NCBI RefSeq assembly: GCF_052119585.1
Contig: NZ_JBGQOJ010000007.1
Location: forward strand, 1 to 64,000
Direction: 5' to 3'
Length of the DNA stretch: 64,000 nucleotides
DNA from: JBGQOJ01 sp052119585
GTDB lineage: Bacteria; Pseudomonadota; Alphaproteobacteria; Rhodobacterales; Rhodobacteraceae
Shown here in pieces: positions 57,104 through 64,000 of this stretch. The notes beneath the pieces are model-generated. The model was given only the letters and a program-made list of their open reading frames with translations. It ran no database searches and was not told where the DNA came from. The position numbers and the translations under genes were made by a program. Numbering within the stretch: position 1 is the first letter of the stretch; every line of letters starts with the position of its first letter.

Positions 57104-58459
57104 GTGACAACTCTGAATACGACCCGAAAACCGCGAAAAGCCTGGCATTCCGAGGGCAACAATCCCTCGCTGTCCGAGGTGAACGCCAGCGTCCCGATCA
57201 GCGGCGGCGCAGTCCTGAAGCGGTTCTTCTCGTTTTTCGGCCCGGGATATCTGGTGGCGGTCGGCTATATGGACCCCGGCAACTGGGCCACGTCCCTGGC
57301 GGGCGGATCGGCGTTCGGCTACACCCTGCTGTCGGTTGTCCTGATTTCCAACATCATGGCGATCCTGCTCCAGGCGCTCAGCCTCAGGCTGGGCATCGCT
57401 GCGGGCCGCGATCTTGCGCAAGCCTGCCGCGAGGCCTTTGCGCCGTGGATCGCCTATCCGATGTGGGTGCTGGCAGAGGCCGCCATCGTCGCCACCGATC
57501 TGGCCGAGGTGATCGGCACAGCCATCGGCCTGAACCTTGTCTTCGGTATTCCGCTGGAAATCGGGGTGGTCTTGACCGCGCTGGACGTGTTCCTGATCCT
57601 GTGGTTACAGGGCCGCGGGTTCCGTATTCTAGAGGCGGTTGTGATCGCCCTGACGCTGGTGATCGCCGTCAGCTTTGCCATCCAGATGGTCTATGCCGCC
57701 CCCGTCATGGGCGATGTGCTGCGCGGGTTCATTCCCGATACGCAAATCGTGAAAAGCACCGCGATGCTGTATCTTGCGCTGGGTATTCTGGGTGCGACGG
57801 TGATGCCACATAACCTGTATCTGCATTCCGCGATCATCCAGACCCGCCGGATCGGGCCGACGGATGCAGACAAACGCGACGCAATCTTTCTGGGAACCAT
57901 CGATTCAACCATCGCGCTGATGTTCGCGCTGTTCATCAATGCCTCTATCCTGATCCTGGCGGCGGCGGTGTTTCATACCACGGGCCAGACCGAGGTGGCC
58001 GAAATTCAGGACGCGCACCGCCTGATCGGGCCTGCCGTCGGCGCGCCGGTTGCGGCGCTTTTGTTCGGCATCGCGCTGCTGTGCTCGGGGTTGAATTCAA
58101 CCGTCACGGCAACGCTTGCGGGGCAGATCGTGATGGAGGGCTTTATCAAGTTCCGTCTTGCCCCCTGGATGCGCCGCCTGATCACCCGCGGCATTGCCAT
58201 TGTGCCCGCCGCGATCGTGACGGTTCTATATGGCGAAAGCGGCACGGCGCGGTTGCTGGTGCTGTCGCAGGTGGTGTTAAGCCTGCAACTGCCCTTCGCT
58301 ATCGTGCCCCTGGTGATGTTCACCGCCGACAACGGCAAGATGAAGGGCCTGCGTGCGCCGCGTTGGCTGACCTGGGCCTGTGTGGTGATCGCGGCCATTG
58401 TGATTGTCCTCAACCTCAAGCTTTTGTGGGATGTATCACAGGGGGCGATCGCGTTTTGA
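57104..58459 (+). CDS. mntH: NRAMP-family divalent metal transporter
   Basis: The 451-residue protein has about 11 membrane segments. The metal-binding DPGNWATSLAGG in the first segment and MPHNLYLHSAII in the sixth are the hallmarks of MntH, the proton-coupled Mn2+ importer. I choose GTG at 57104 (VTTLNTTRK): a longer frame from 56957 would run through the operator and the promoter. Confidence 0.93.
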   Translation: MTTLNTTRKPRKAWHSEGNNPSLSEVNASVPISGGAVLKRFFSFFGPGYLVAVGYMDPGNWATSLAGGSAFGYTLLSVVLISNIMAILLQALSLRLGIAAGRDLAQACREAFAPWIAYPMWVLAEAAIVATDLAEVIGTAIGLNLVFGIPLEIGVVLTALDVFLILWLQGRGFRILEAVVIALTLVIAVSFAIQMVYAAPVMGDVLRGFIPDTQIVKSTAMLYLALGILGATVMPHNLYLHSAIIQTRRIGPTDADKRDAIFLGTIDSTIALMFALFINASILILAAAVFHTTGQTEVAEIQDAHRLIGPAVGAPVAALLFGIALLCSGLNSTVTATLAGQIVMEGFIKFRLAPWMRRLITRGIAIVPAAIVTVLYGESGTARLLVLSQVVLSLQLPFAIVPLVMFTADNGKMKGLRAPRWLTWACVVIAAIVIVLNLKLLWDVSQGAIAF

Positions 58460-58573
58460 TGCGCGGTCACGCGATTTTCACTTAACGCGGCGTCAAATCG
58501 CACTACTCTGTTGCCAGGAAGGTTGGCCAATGGTCGGCCCCATCCGGTTTCCGTCAAACAGGAGAGCCTAATC

Positions 58574-59461
58574 ATGACCCGTATGACCGCCAAGGATTTC
58601 GATCAGGAACTGCTTGATCTCTATGACTTTTACGCCCACGGCCAGATCACGAAACGCGAATTTCTGGACAAGGCCGCCAAGTACGCCGTCGGGGGGCTGA
58701 CCGCCGCCGCCCTGCTGAATGTCCTAAGCCCGAACTACGCCATCGCCGAACAGGTCTCGTTCAACGACCCCGACATTATCGCCGAATATATCACCTACCC
58801 CTCGCCCAACGGGAACGGTGATGTGCGTGGGTATCTGGTGAAACCCGCAGGGGCGACCGGCCCACTGCCCGCCGTTCTGGTGGTCCACGAAAACCGCGGC
58901 CTGAACCCCTACATCGAAGATGTCGCGCGGCGCGTGGCAAAGGCGGGGTTCATGGCGCTGGCGCCCGATGGCCTGACCTCTGTCGGGGGGTATCCGGGCA
59001 ATGACGAAGAGGGCAAAGCCCTGCAAAGCACCGTGGATGGGACCAAACTGATGAATGATTTCTTCGCGGGGGCAGAGCATCTGATGGCCCGCGAAGACAG
59101 CACCGGCAAAGTCGGCTGTGTCGGGTTCTGCTATGGCGGTGGCGTGTGCAATGCGCTGGCGGTCGCCTATCCAGAGCTTGCCGCGTCGGTGCCGTTCTAT
59201 GGACGGCAACCCTCGACGGCGGATGTGGCCAAGATCACGGCGCCGCTGTTGCTGCATTACGCGGAACTGGACACCCGCATCACCGAGGGCTGGCCCGCGT
59301 TCGAGGACGCGCTGAAGGCAAACGGCAAGACCTATACCGCCTACGTCTATCCGGGGGTGAACCACGGGTTCCACAACGACAGCACACCGCGCTACGATCA
59401 GGCGGCGGCGGATCTGGCGTGGGACCGCACGATTGCGTTCTTCAAAGACACACTGTCATAG
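58574..59461 (+). CDS. Dienelactone hydrolase family protein (YghX-like)
   Basis: The 295-residue protein starts KDFDQELLDLYDFYAHG with a TKREFLDKAAKYAVGG helix, as in YghX, and then the alpha/beta hydrolase core. The nucleophile Cys is in GCVGFCYGGGV, the Asp in HYAELDTRIT, the His in GVNHGFHNDS, and the accessory Glu in VHENRGL. The N-terminal hydrophobic part may be a signal, so the location is unclear. The substrate is unknown. A terminator follows. Confidence 0.88.
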   Translation: MTRMTAKDFDQELLDLYDFYAHGQITKREFLDKAAKYAVGGLTAAALLNVLSPNYAIAEQVSFNDPDIIAEYITYPSPNGNGDVRGYLVKPAGATGPLPAVLVVHENRGLNPYIEDVARRVAKAGFMALAPDGLTSVGGYPGNDEEGKALQSTVDGTKLMNDFFAGAEHLMAREDSTGKVGCVGFCYGGGVCNALAVAYPELAASVPFYGRQPSTADVAKITAPLLLHYAELDTRITEGWPAFEDALKANGKTYTAYVYPGVNHGFHNDSTPRYDQAAADLAWDRTIAFFKDTLS

Positions 59462-59499
59462 GACCATGCGCCACCTACGGCGCTGAAGGGCAGACGGAA

Positions 59500-59529
59500 A
59501 GGGGCGCATCCTGTGACGCGCCTCTTTTT
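59500..59529 (+). terminator. Rho-independent terminator after the dienelactone hydrolase gene
   Basis: AGGGGCGC (59500-59507) pairs with GCGCCTCT (59518-59525, one G-T pair) and is followed by TTTT. Confidence 0.7.
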
Positions 59530-59548
59530 CATATCAGATCTCGTGACG

Positions 59549-59929
59549 TTATTTGAACAGCCGGATCACAGGCCGCTTGCAGAAATTCACAGCCATATCC
59601 GCCGAAATGCTTTTCCCGTCGCCCCCAAGGATGATCACACCCGTCTTCGAGGCCGCCCGCTCGGGGCTTAGCGAAAAGTCGATAGGCTGTCCCGATCTGC
59701 GCGGCGGTTCCGACGTGCGGTAGATGCGGGTGAAACGCGACATATTCAGTGACCGGATCACATAATCGCCTGCGGCACACCAGAACGCTGTGGTGTCGGA
59801 GTTGCCGCTATAGGGCACGGTGAACTCTGTCGGGCCAGTCGCGTTCACCGAAAGGCCGTTCATAGCGGTAAAGGCGTGTGCGGGAAGCGCCATCAGGGCA
59901 GCGGCGGCAAATGGAATAAAAATGCGCAT
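59549..59929 (-). CDS. Small secreted protein of unknown function
   Basis: The 126-residue protein has a signal peptide (MRIFIPFAAAALMALPAHA) and two Cys (about residues 51 and 117) that could form a disulfide. The mature part starts FTAMNGLSVNATGPTEFTVP and is probably mostly beta. I recognise no family. GGAGA precedes the ATG by seven bases. Confidence 0.7.
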   Translation of the reverse strand: MRIFIPFAAAALMALPAHAFTAMNGLSVNATGPTEFTVPYSGNSDTTAFWCAAGDYVIRSLNMSRFTRIYRTSEPPRRSGQPIDFSLSPERAASKTGVIILGGDGKSISADMAVNFCKRPVIRLFK

Positions 59930-60117
59930 GGGAATCTCCTTAATTTATTGTTGCCTTAATTTTTTTAAATGTCGCCCTGCAGCGACGGCTATACAAGGCA
60001 AGGCCGTTCACAGTTCTGAGACCGGCGCGCCCAAGGGTCAAGCAATTGCGGTGCCGCATCGAAGGCCACGCACAGCGACCGAACAGACACCGCATCGGCA
60101 TTCACCCTTTTGGAACG

Positions 60118-60147
60118 CAAAAGGGCCCTTCTGAAAAGGGCCCCTTC
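60118..60147 (-). terminator. Rho-independent terminator of rpoD
   Basis: On the minus strand AAGGGGCCC pairs with GGGCCCTT across a short loop and is followed by TTTT. It lies about 20 bases after the rpoD stop. Confidence 0.7.
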
Positions 60148-60164
60148 GAGATTGTTCCAGACCT

Positions 60165-62159
60165 TTACTGGTCGAGAAAGCTTCGCAGTTTCCGCGACCG
60201 GCTTGGGTGCTTGAGCTTGCGAAGCGCCTTCGCCTCGATCTGGCGGATCCGTTCGCGGGTCACGCTGAACTGCTGGCCCACTTCCTCAAGCGTGTGGTCG
60301 GTGTTCATGCCGATGCCGAACCGCATCCGCAGTACACGCTCTTCGCGCGGGGTCAGCGACGCCAGAACCCGTGTCGTGGTTTCCTTCAGGTTTTCCTGAA
60401 TGGCACTGTCCAGCGGCAGGATCGCGTTCTTGTCTTCGATGAAGTCGCCAAGCTGGCTGTCTTCCTCGTCGCCAATCGGCGTTTCCAGGGAAATCGGCTC
60501 TTTGGCGATCTTCATCACCTTGCGGACCTTTTCCAAAGGCATTTGCAGCTTTTCTGCCAATTCCTCGGGGGTCGGTTCGCGACCGATTTCGTGCAACATC
60601 TGGCGACCGGTGCGGACCAGTTTGTTGATCGTCTCGATCATGTGCACCGGAATACGGATCGTGCGCGCCTGATCCGCGATGGACCGCGTGATCGCCTGAC
60701 GGATCCACCATGTCGCGTAGGTCGAAAATTTATAGCCGCGGCGGTATTCGAACTTATCCACGGCCTTCATCAGGCCGATATTGCCTTCCTGAATTAGATC
60801 AAGGAATTGCAGGCCGCGGTTCGTGTATTTCTTGGCGATCGAAATCACCAGACGCAGGTTCGCCTCGACCATTTCTTTCTTGGCCTGACGGGCTTCTTTC
60901 TCGCCCTTCTGGACCTGATTGACGATCCGGCGGAATTCGGAAATATCCAGACCGATGTACTGACCGACCTGGGCCATTTCGGCGCGCAGTTCTTCCACCT
61001 TGTCGGTTGAACGTTCGATGAACGCCTGCCAGCCACGTCCGCCCTTTTCCGCCATCCGGTCCAGCCAGTTCGGGTCCAGCTCATATCCGCGATACTCGTC
61101 GATGAATTCGCGGCGGTTGATCCGCGCCTGATCGGCAAGTTTCACAAAGCTGCTGTCAATCGACATAATGCGGCGGTTGATGCCGTAAAGCTGGTCAATC
61201 AATGCTTCGATACGGTTGTTGTGCAGGTGCAGTTCGTTGACCTTTTCCACGATTTCCGAACGCAGCTTCTGATAGGATGCCTCGGCCCCTTTCGAGAAAC
61301 TGGAATCTTCGTTCAGGGTTGCGGAAATCCGAAGGTCCTGCATTTCCGACAGTTTGACGTAGTCGCGCGCGATCAGTTCCAGCGTTTCCAGCACGCGGGG
61401 CTTCAGTGCGGCCTCCATCGCGGCCAGAGACATGTTGGCCTGTTCGTCTTCTTCCTCGTCGTCGTCATCCGAGCTGATCGGGTTGCCGTCGGCATCCAGT
61501 TCGGCGGTATCGGTCGTGGTTGAACCGCTTTCGGTCGACGCCGCGCCATCCAGTCCGGCAACGACGGGCACCGTGCCCTCGCCGTCTTCTTCAAGCGAAT
61601 TGCCGAACGTGGTTTCAAGGTCGATCACATCGCGCAGCAGGATGTCTTCGGACAGAAGTTCATCGCGCCAGATGGTGATCGCCTGAAAGGTCAGCGGGCT
61701 TTCGCACAGACCAAGGATCATGGTGTTGCGACCGGCCTCGATACGCTTGGCAATCGCGATCTCGCCCTCGCGGGACAAAAGCTCGACCGACCCCATCTCT
61801 CGCAGATACATGCGCACCGGATCATCGGTGCGATCCAGCTGTTCCGTTGTCGTCGTCGAAACCGTCACATCGCGGTTGGATGAGGCCGCAACCAGATCGG
61901 TCGAGGCCGCCTCGCCATCTTCGGCTTCGTCGTCTTCGATCACGTTGATGCCCATCTCGGACAGCATCGACATGACATCCTCGATCTGTTCCGACGACAC
62001 CTGTTCGGGCGGCAGAACCTGATTGAGCTGATCATAGGTGATGTAGCCGCGTTCACGCGCATCGGCGATCATCTTTTTGACCGCGCTCTGGGACATATCC
62101 AGACCCTGATCGTTGTCTTGATCGTCTTGTTTTGCGTCGTCGTCGTCTTTAACGGCCAT
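60165..62159 (-). CDS. rpoD: RNA polymerase primary sigma factor RpoD
   Basis: The 664-residue protein is the housekeeping sigma-70. Seen are region 1.1 (ISDARERGYITYDQLNQ-like start), the acidic non-conserved region (DDDDEEEDEQ), region 1.2 (TDDPVRMYLREMGSVELL), region 2 (FLDLIQEGNIGLMKAV, STYATWWIRQAITRSI), region 3 and region 4.2 (QFSVTRERIRQIEAKAL). It follows dnaG on the same strand, the usual macromolecular synthesis order. Confidence 0.97.
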   Translation of the reverse strand: MAVKDDDDAKQDDQDNDQGLDMSQSAVKKMIADARERGYITYDQLNQVLPPEQVSSEQIEDVMSMLSEMGINVIEDDEAEDGEAASTDLVAASSNRDVTVSTTTTEQLDRTDDPVRMYLREMGSVELLSREGEIAIAKRIEAGRNTMILGLCESPLTFQAITIWRDELLSEDILLRDVIDLETTFGNSLEEDGEGTVPVVAGLDGAASTESGSTTTDTAELDADGNPISSDDDDEEEDEQANMSLAAMEAALKPRVLETLELIARDYVKLSEMQDLRISATLNEDSSFSKGAEASYQKLRSEIVEKVNELHLHNNRIEALIDQLYGINRRIMSIDSSFVKLADQARINRREFIDEYRGYELDPNWLDRMAEKGGRGWQAFIERSTDKVEELRAEMAQVGQYIGLDISEFRRIVNQVQKGEKEARQAKKEMVEANLRLVISIAKKYTNRGLQFLDLIQEGNIGLMKAVDKFEYRRGYKFSTYATWWIRQAITRSIADQARTIRIPVHMIETINKLVRTGRQMLHEIGREPTPEELAEKLQMPLEKVRKVMKIAKEPISLETPIGDEEDSQLGDFIEDKNAILPLDSAIQENLKETTTRVLASLTPREERVLRMRFGIGMNTDHTLEEVGQQFSVTRERIRQIEAKALRKLKHPSRSRKLRSFLDQ

Positions 62160-62275
62160 GCGGTGCTCCTAGAAGGGGGCGGATGATTCGGCGAGTGTTC
62201 CCGAATCAATACGTTCGAATCAGTGATTCTAAAACCCGTTTACCCTGTTTTGTTTACCTATTCCTCACCAAAGCG

Positions 62276-64000
62276 TCAGGATTTGCTCCGTCCGCCTTTG
62301 GCAAAGTCGATCTTTTCCAGCATTTGATCGAACGCAGAGCGTTCGTCCCTGCTTAACTTGGCGCCGTTCGGACCGACGTCGTATTGCGCCTTGTCTTCGC
62401 TTTCGCTGCGAACGGCACGGTTCTGCGCCTCTGCCGCCTGCCCCAGCCGCCATGTCAGGCCCTCGTCCACGACCCCCCCCAGATCCATCATCGCCTCAGA
62501 GATTTCCTTGCGGACACCTCTTTGCGATTCAAGCTTTGCCAGCTCTTCCGCGACACATAATCTGGCGAGGTCCGCGTTCGACGGGTCGCGCACGGGGGGC
62601 GCCAGTTGCACATGGCTTGGTGCGAACAGCTTTTCAAGGGCATCCGCACCTGCGTCCGCTTCGATTTTTTGGCGCAACACCTGTGGATCGGGTTCTTTGG
62701 CGTGGCGCAACAGGGCCGCACAGATCGCGCGGTGGTCTGGCACGGCGAAATCCAGCATCTCCAACTCGCTGATAAATTGCGGCAAAAGCGACGGTGACGA
62801 CACAAGGGCGGCTAGGATCACCGCCTCGCGCAGGTGTTCGGCGATGTCCGCGCCCTGCCCCGCCAGCATAGAGCTTTTTGTGGTCGGCAGCGCGGGCAAG
62901 GCAGCACCGATCCAGCCGGTGCCCTTCTTCCATTCGCCGCGCGGTTTTGCCCCGAATTCAGAACCGGCCTTGGGCGCGCGACCGGACCGGAACAGTTGCC
63001 ACCGCAGATCCTTGATGTCTTCGCCGTAATGGCTGCGGATCGAGGGGTCCTGGATTTTCTTGATGGCCTCGCGCAGGATCTTGTCCAGCGCGGCCTTGCG
63101 TTCTGGGCTGTCGAACACCTTGCCTTCGGTTTCGCGCCGCCACAGCAGGCTGACCATCGGCTGTGCCTCGTCCAGCAATTTCTGCATGCCAGCCGCACCT
63201 TGCGCCTTGATCAGGTCGTCGGGGTCGGTCTTTTCGGGCATCATGCAAAAGCGCAGGGATTTCCCCGCCTCCAACAGGGGCAACGCAAGGTCAATCACCC
63301 GCATTGCCGCCGCAAGACCGGCGCGGTCGCCGTCCAGCGTGATGATCGGCTCTGGTGAAATGCGCCACATCAGTTGCAGCTGGTCCTGTGTGATCGCGGT
63401 GCCAAGGGGGGCCACCGCCGCCCCGAACCCCGCCTGCGCCAATGCGATCACGTCCATATAGCCTTCGGCCACGATCAGGGGTTGCCCCTTGCCTGCGGCC
63501 TCTCTGGCGGGGGCGTGATTATACAGGCTGCGGCCTTTGTCGAACAGTTCGGTTTCCGGCGAATTCAGATACTTGGCCCGCGCATTCGGGTCCATCGACC
63601 GCCCGCCAAGACCGATACAGCGGCCCCGCGCGTCGCGGATCGGAAAGATGATGCGCCCCTTGAAACGGTCATAAGGGGCGCCGCCGTCATCGGGCCTCGC
63701 ACAAAGGCCCGCGTCGATGATCAGGTCGGGCGCGATGCCCTTGCCGGTCAGGTGGTTGAAGATGCCCTGCCGCGCGTCGGGCGCGAAACCGATGTCAAAG
63801 CGGTCCTGCGTGGGCATATCCAGCTTTCGCCGTTCCAGATAGGCGCGGGCCTCGGCGCCGGCGTTGGTTTTCAGTTGCAGGCGGTAAAAGCGCACCGCGT
63901 CTTGCATCACCTCTGCCAGCACGGTCCGGCGGTCTGATTTCTCTTGCGCCTTGGGGTCCTGCGCGGGGACGGTCATCCCCGCCTCGCCCGCGAGGATTTG
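62276..64000 (-). CDS. dnaG: DNA primase DnaG, 5' end outside the window
   Basis: DnaG makes RNA primers for replication. The visible 574 residues cover the RNA polymerase (TOPRIM) domain with LIVAEGYMDVIALAQ, ITLDGDRAGLAAA and FCMMPEKTDPDDLI, and the C-terminal helicase-binding part. The frame stays open to the window edge (QILAGEAG before MTVPAQD), and the N-terminal zinc domain must lie beyond 64000. The Met at 63976 is internal, not the start. Confidence 0.95.
   Translation of the reverse strand, partial: QILAGEAGMTVPAQDPKAQEKSDRRTVLAEVMQDAVRFYRLQLKTNAGAEARAYLERRKLDMPTQDRFDIGFAPDARQGIFNHLTGKGIAPDLIIDAGLCARPDDGGAPYDRFKGRIIFPIRDARGRCIGLGGRSMDPNARAKYLNSPETELFDKGRSLYNHAPAREAAGKGQPLIVAEGYMDVIALAQAGFGAAVAPLGTAITQDQLQLMWRISPEPIITLDGDRAGLAAAMRVIDLALPLLEAGKSLRFCMMPEKTDPDDLIKAQGAAGMQKLLDEAQPMVSLLWRRETEGKVFDSPERKAALDKILREAIKKIQDPSIRSHYGEDIKDLRWQLFRSGRAPKAGSEFGAKPRGEWKKGTGWIGAALPALPTTKSSMLAGQGADIAEHLREAVILAALVSSPSLLPQFISELEMLDFAVPDHRAICAALLRHAKEPDPQVLRQKIEADAGADALEKLFAPSHVQLAPPVRDPSNADLARLCVAEELAKLESQRGVRKEISEAMMDLGGVVDEGLTWRLGQAAEAQNRAVRSESEDKAQYDVGPNGAKLSRDERSAFDQMLEKIDFAKGGRSKS

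Noticed and set aside
1..64000. CRISPR array
   Set aside because: No series of regularly spaced identical repeats and no cas genes were seen.

Overview
The window reads as ordinary chromosome of a high-GC alphaproteobacterium of the Rhodobacteraceae (Roseobacter/Rhodobacter group). The evidence is the hisB-hisH-...-hisA-hisF-hisE order, a TRAP transporter, CarD, MmcB, RpoH and RpoD with alphaproteobacterial neighbours, cobT/cobS, a tRNA-His with no G-1 and with A73, and a group 2-type capsule export block. Most genes are housekeeping genes that can be recognised from motifs. No tools were run, so family names rest on reading motifs in the translations.

Layout. 1-560: the 3' half of a tRNA-Gly gene (a probable att scar) followed by terminators. 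559-5335 (minus): TRAP transporter dctP-dctQ-dctM, an amidase and a 52-residue membrane protein, probably one operon. 5480-6684 (minus): a 2-hydroxyacid dehydrogenase and a stand-alone Lrp/AsnC effector domain. 6834-11334: histidine biosynthesis with a glutaminase inside the cluster. 11403-13425: CoA-binding protein, YHS-domain protein, 23S rRNA methyltransferase. 13573-19501: tRNA-Tyr and a 5.9-kb genomic island bounded by a 21-bp direct repeat of the tRNA 3' end. The island carries its own integrase, candidate integrase arm sites at both ends, an IS91-type recombinase fused to the tail of an IclR regulator, a thioesterase and CoA-transferase pair, and several decayed fragments. 19640-30426: glycosyltransferase-like protein, VOC protein, O-acetylhomoserine sulfhydrylase, SIMPL protein, a large membrane protein resembling a GspL/PilM-GspC/PilP fusion, a K+/H+ antiporter, cobT, cobS, carD. 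30733-36186: ferredoxin, S4 protein, SUV3-like helicase, TPR protein, SCP2 protein, lysophospholipase. 36272-40216 (minus): the Anbu cluster (ATP-grasp, alpha-E, transglutaminase, Anbu). 40508-45923: oligoendopeptidase F, an oxidoreductase flanked by inverted copies of a dispersed element, rpoH, rluD and a small membrane protein. 45930-47557: tRNA-His, small proteins, mmcB and a gene-free region able to form many hairpins. 47646-56879: nusB-ribH-ribB-ribE and ribD-nrdR (minus), with three capsule genes (plus) lying between ribE and ribD. 57104-64000: mntH, a dienelactone hydrolase, a small secreted protein, rpoD and the 5'-truncated dnaG.

How the parts work together. HisB, H, A, F and E catalyse middle steps of histidine synthesis. 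RibD, B, E and H cover most of riboflavin synthesis, but the GTP cyclohydrolase II half of RibB has lost its zinc cysteines, so the first step must be encoded elsewhere. KpsS and KpsC build the Kdo linker of a capsule and a Wza/KpsD-type lipoprotein exports it. RpoD, RpoH, CarD, NusB and NrdR are transcription functions.

Most worth a second look: the complete integration architecture of the tRNA-Tyr island; a dispersed intergenic element seen at eight sites, six of them at convergent gene ends; the GspL/GspC-like fusion protein; and the unassigned structured region at about 46925-47183.
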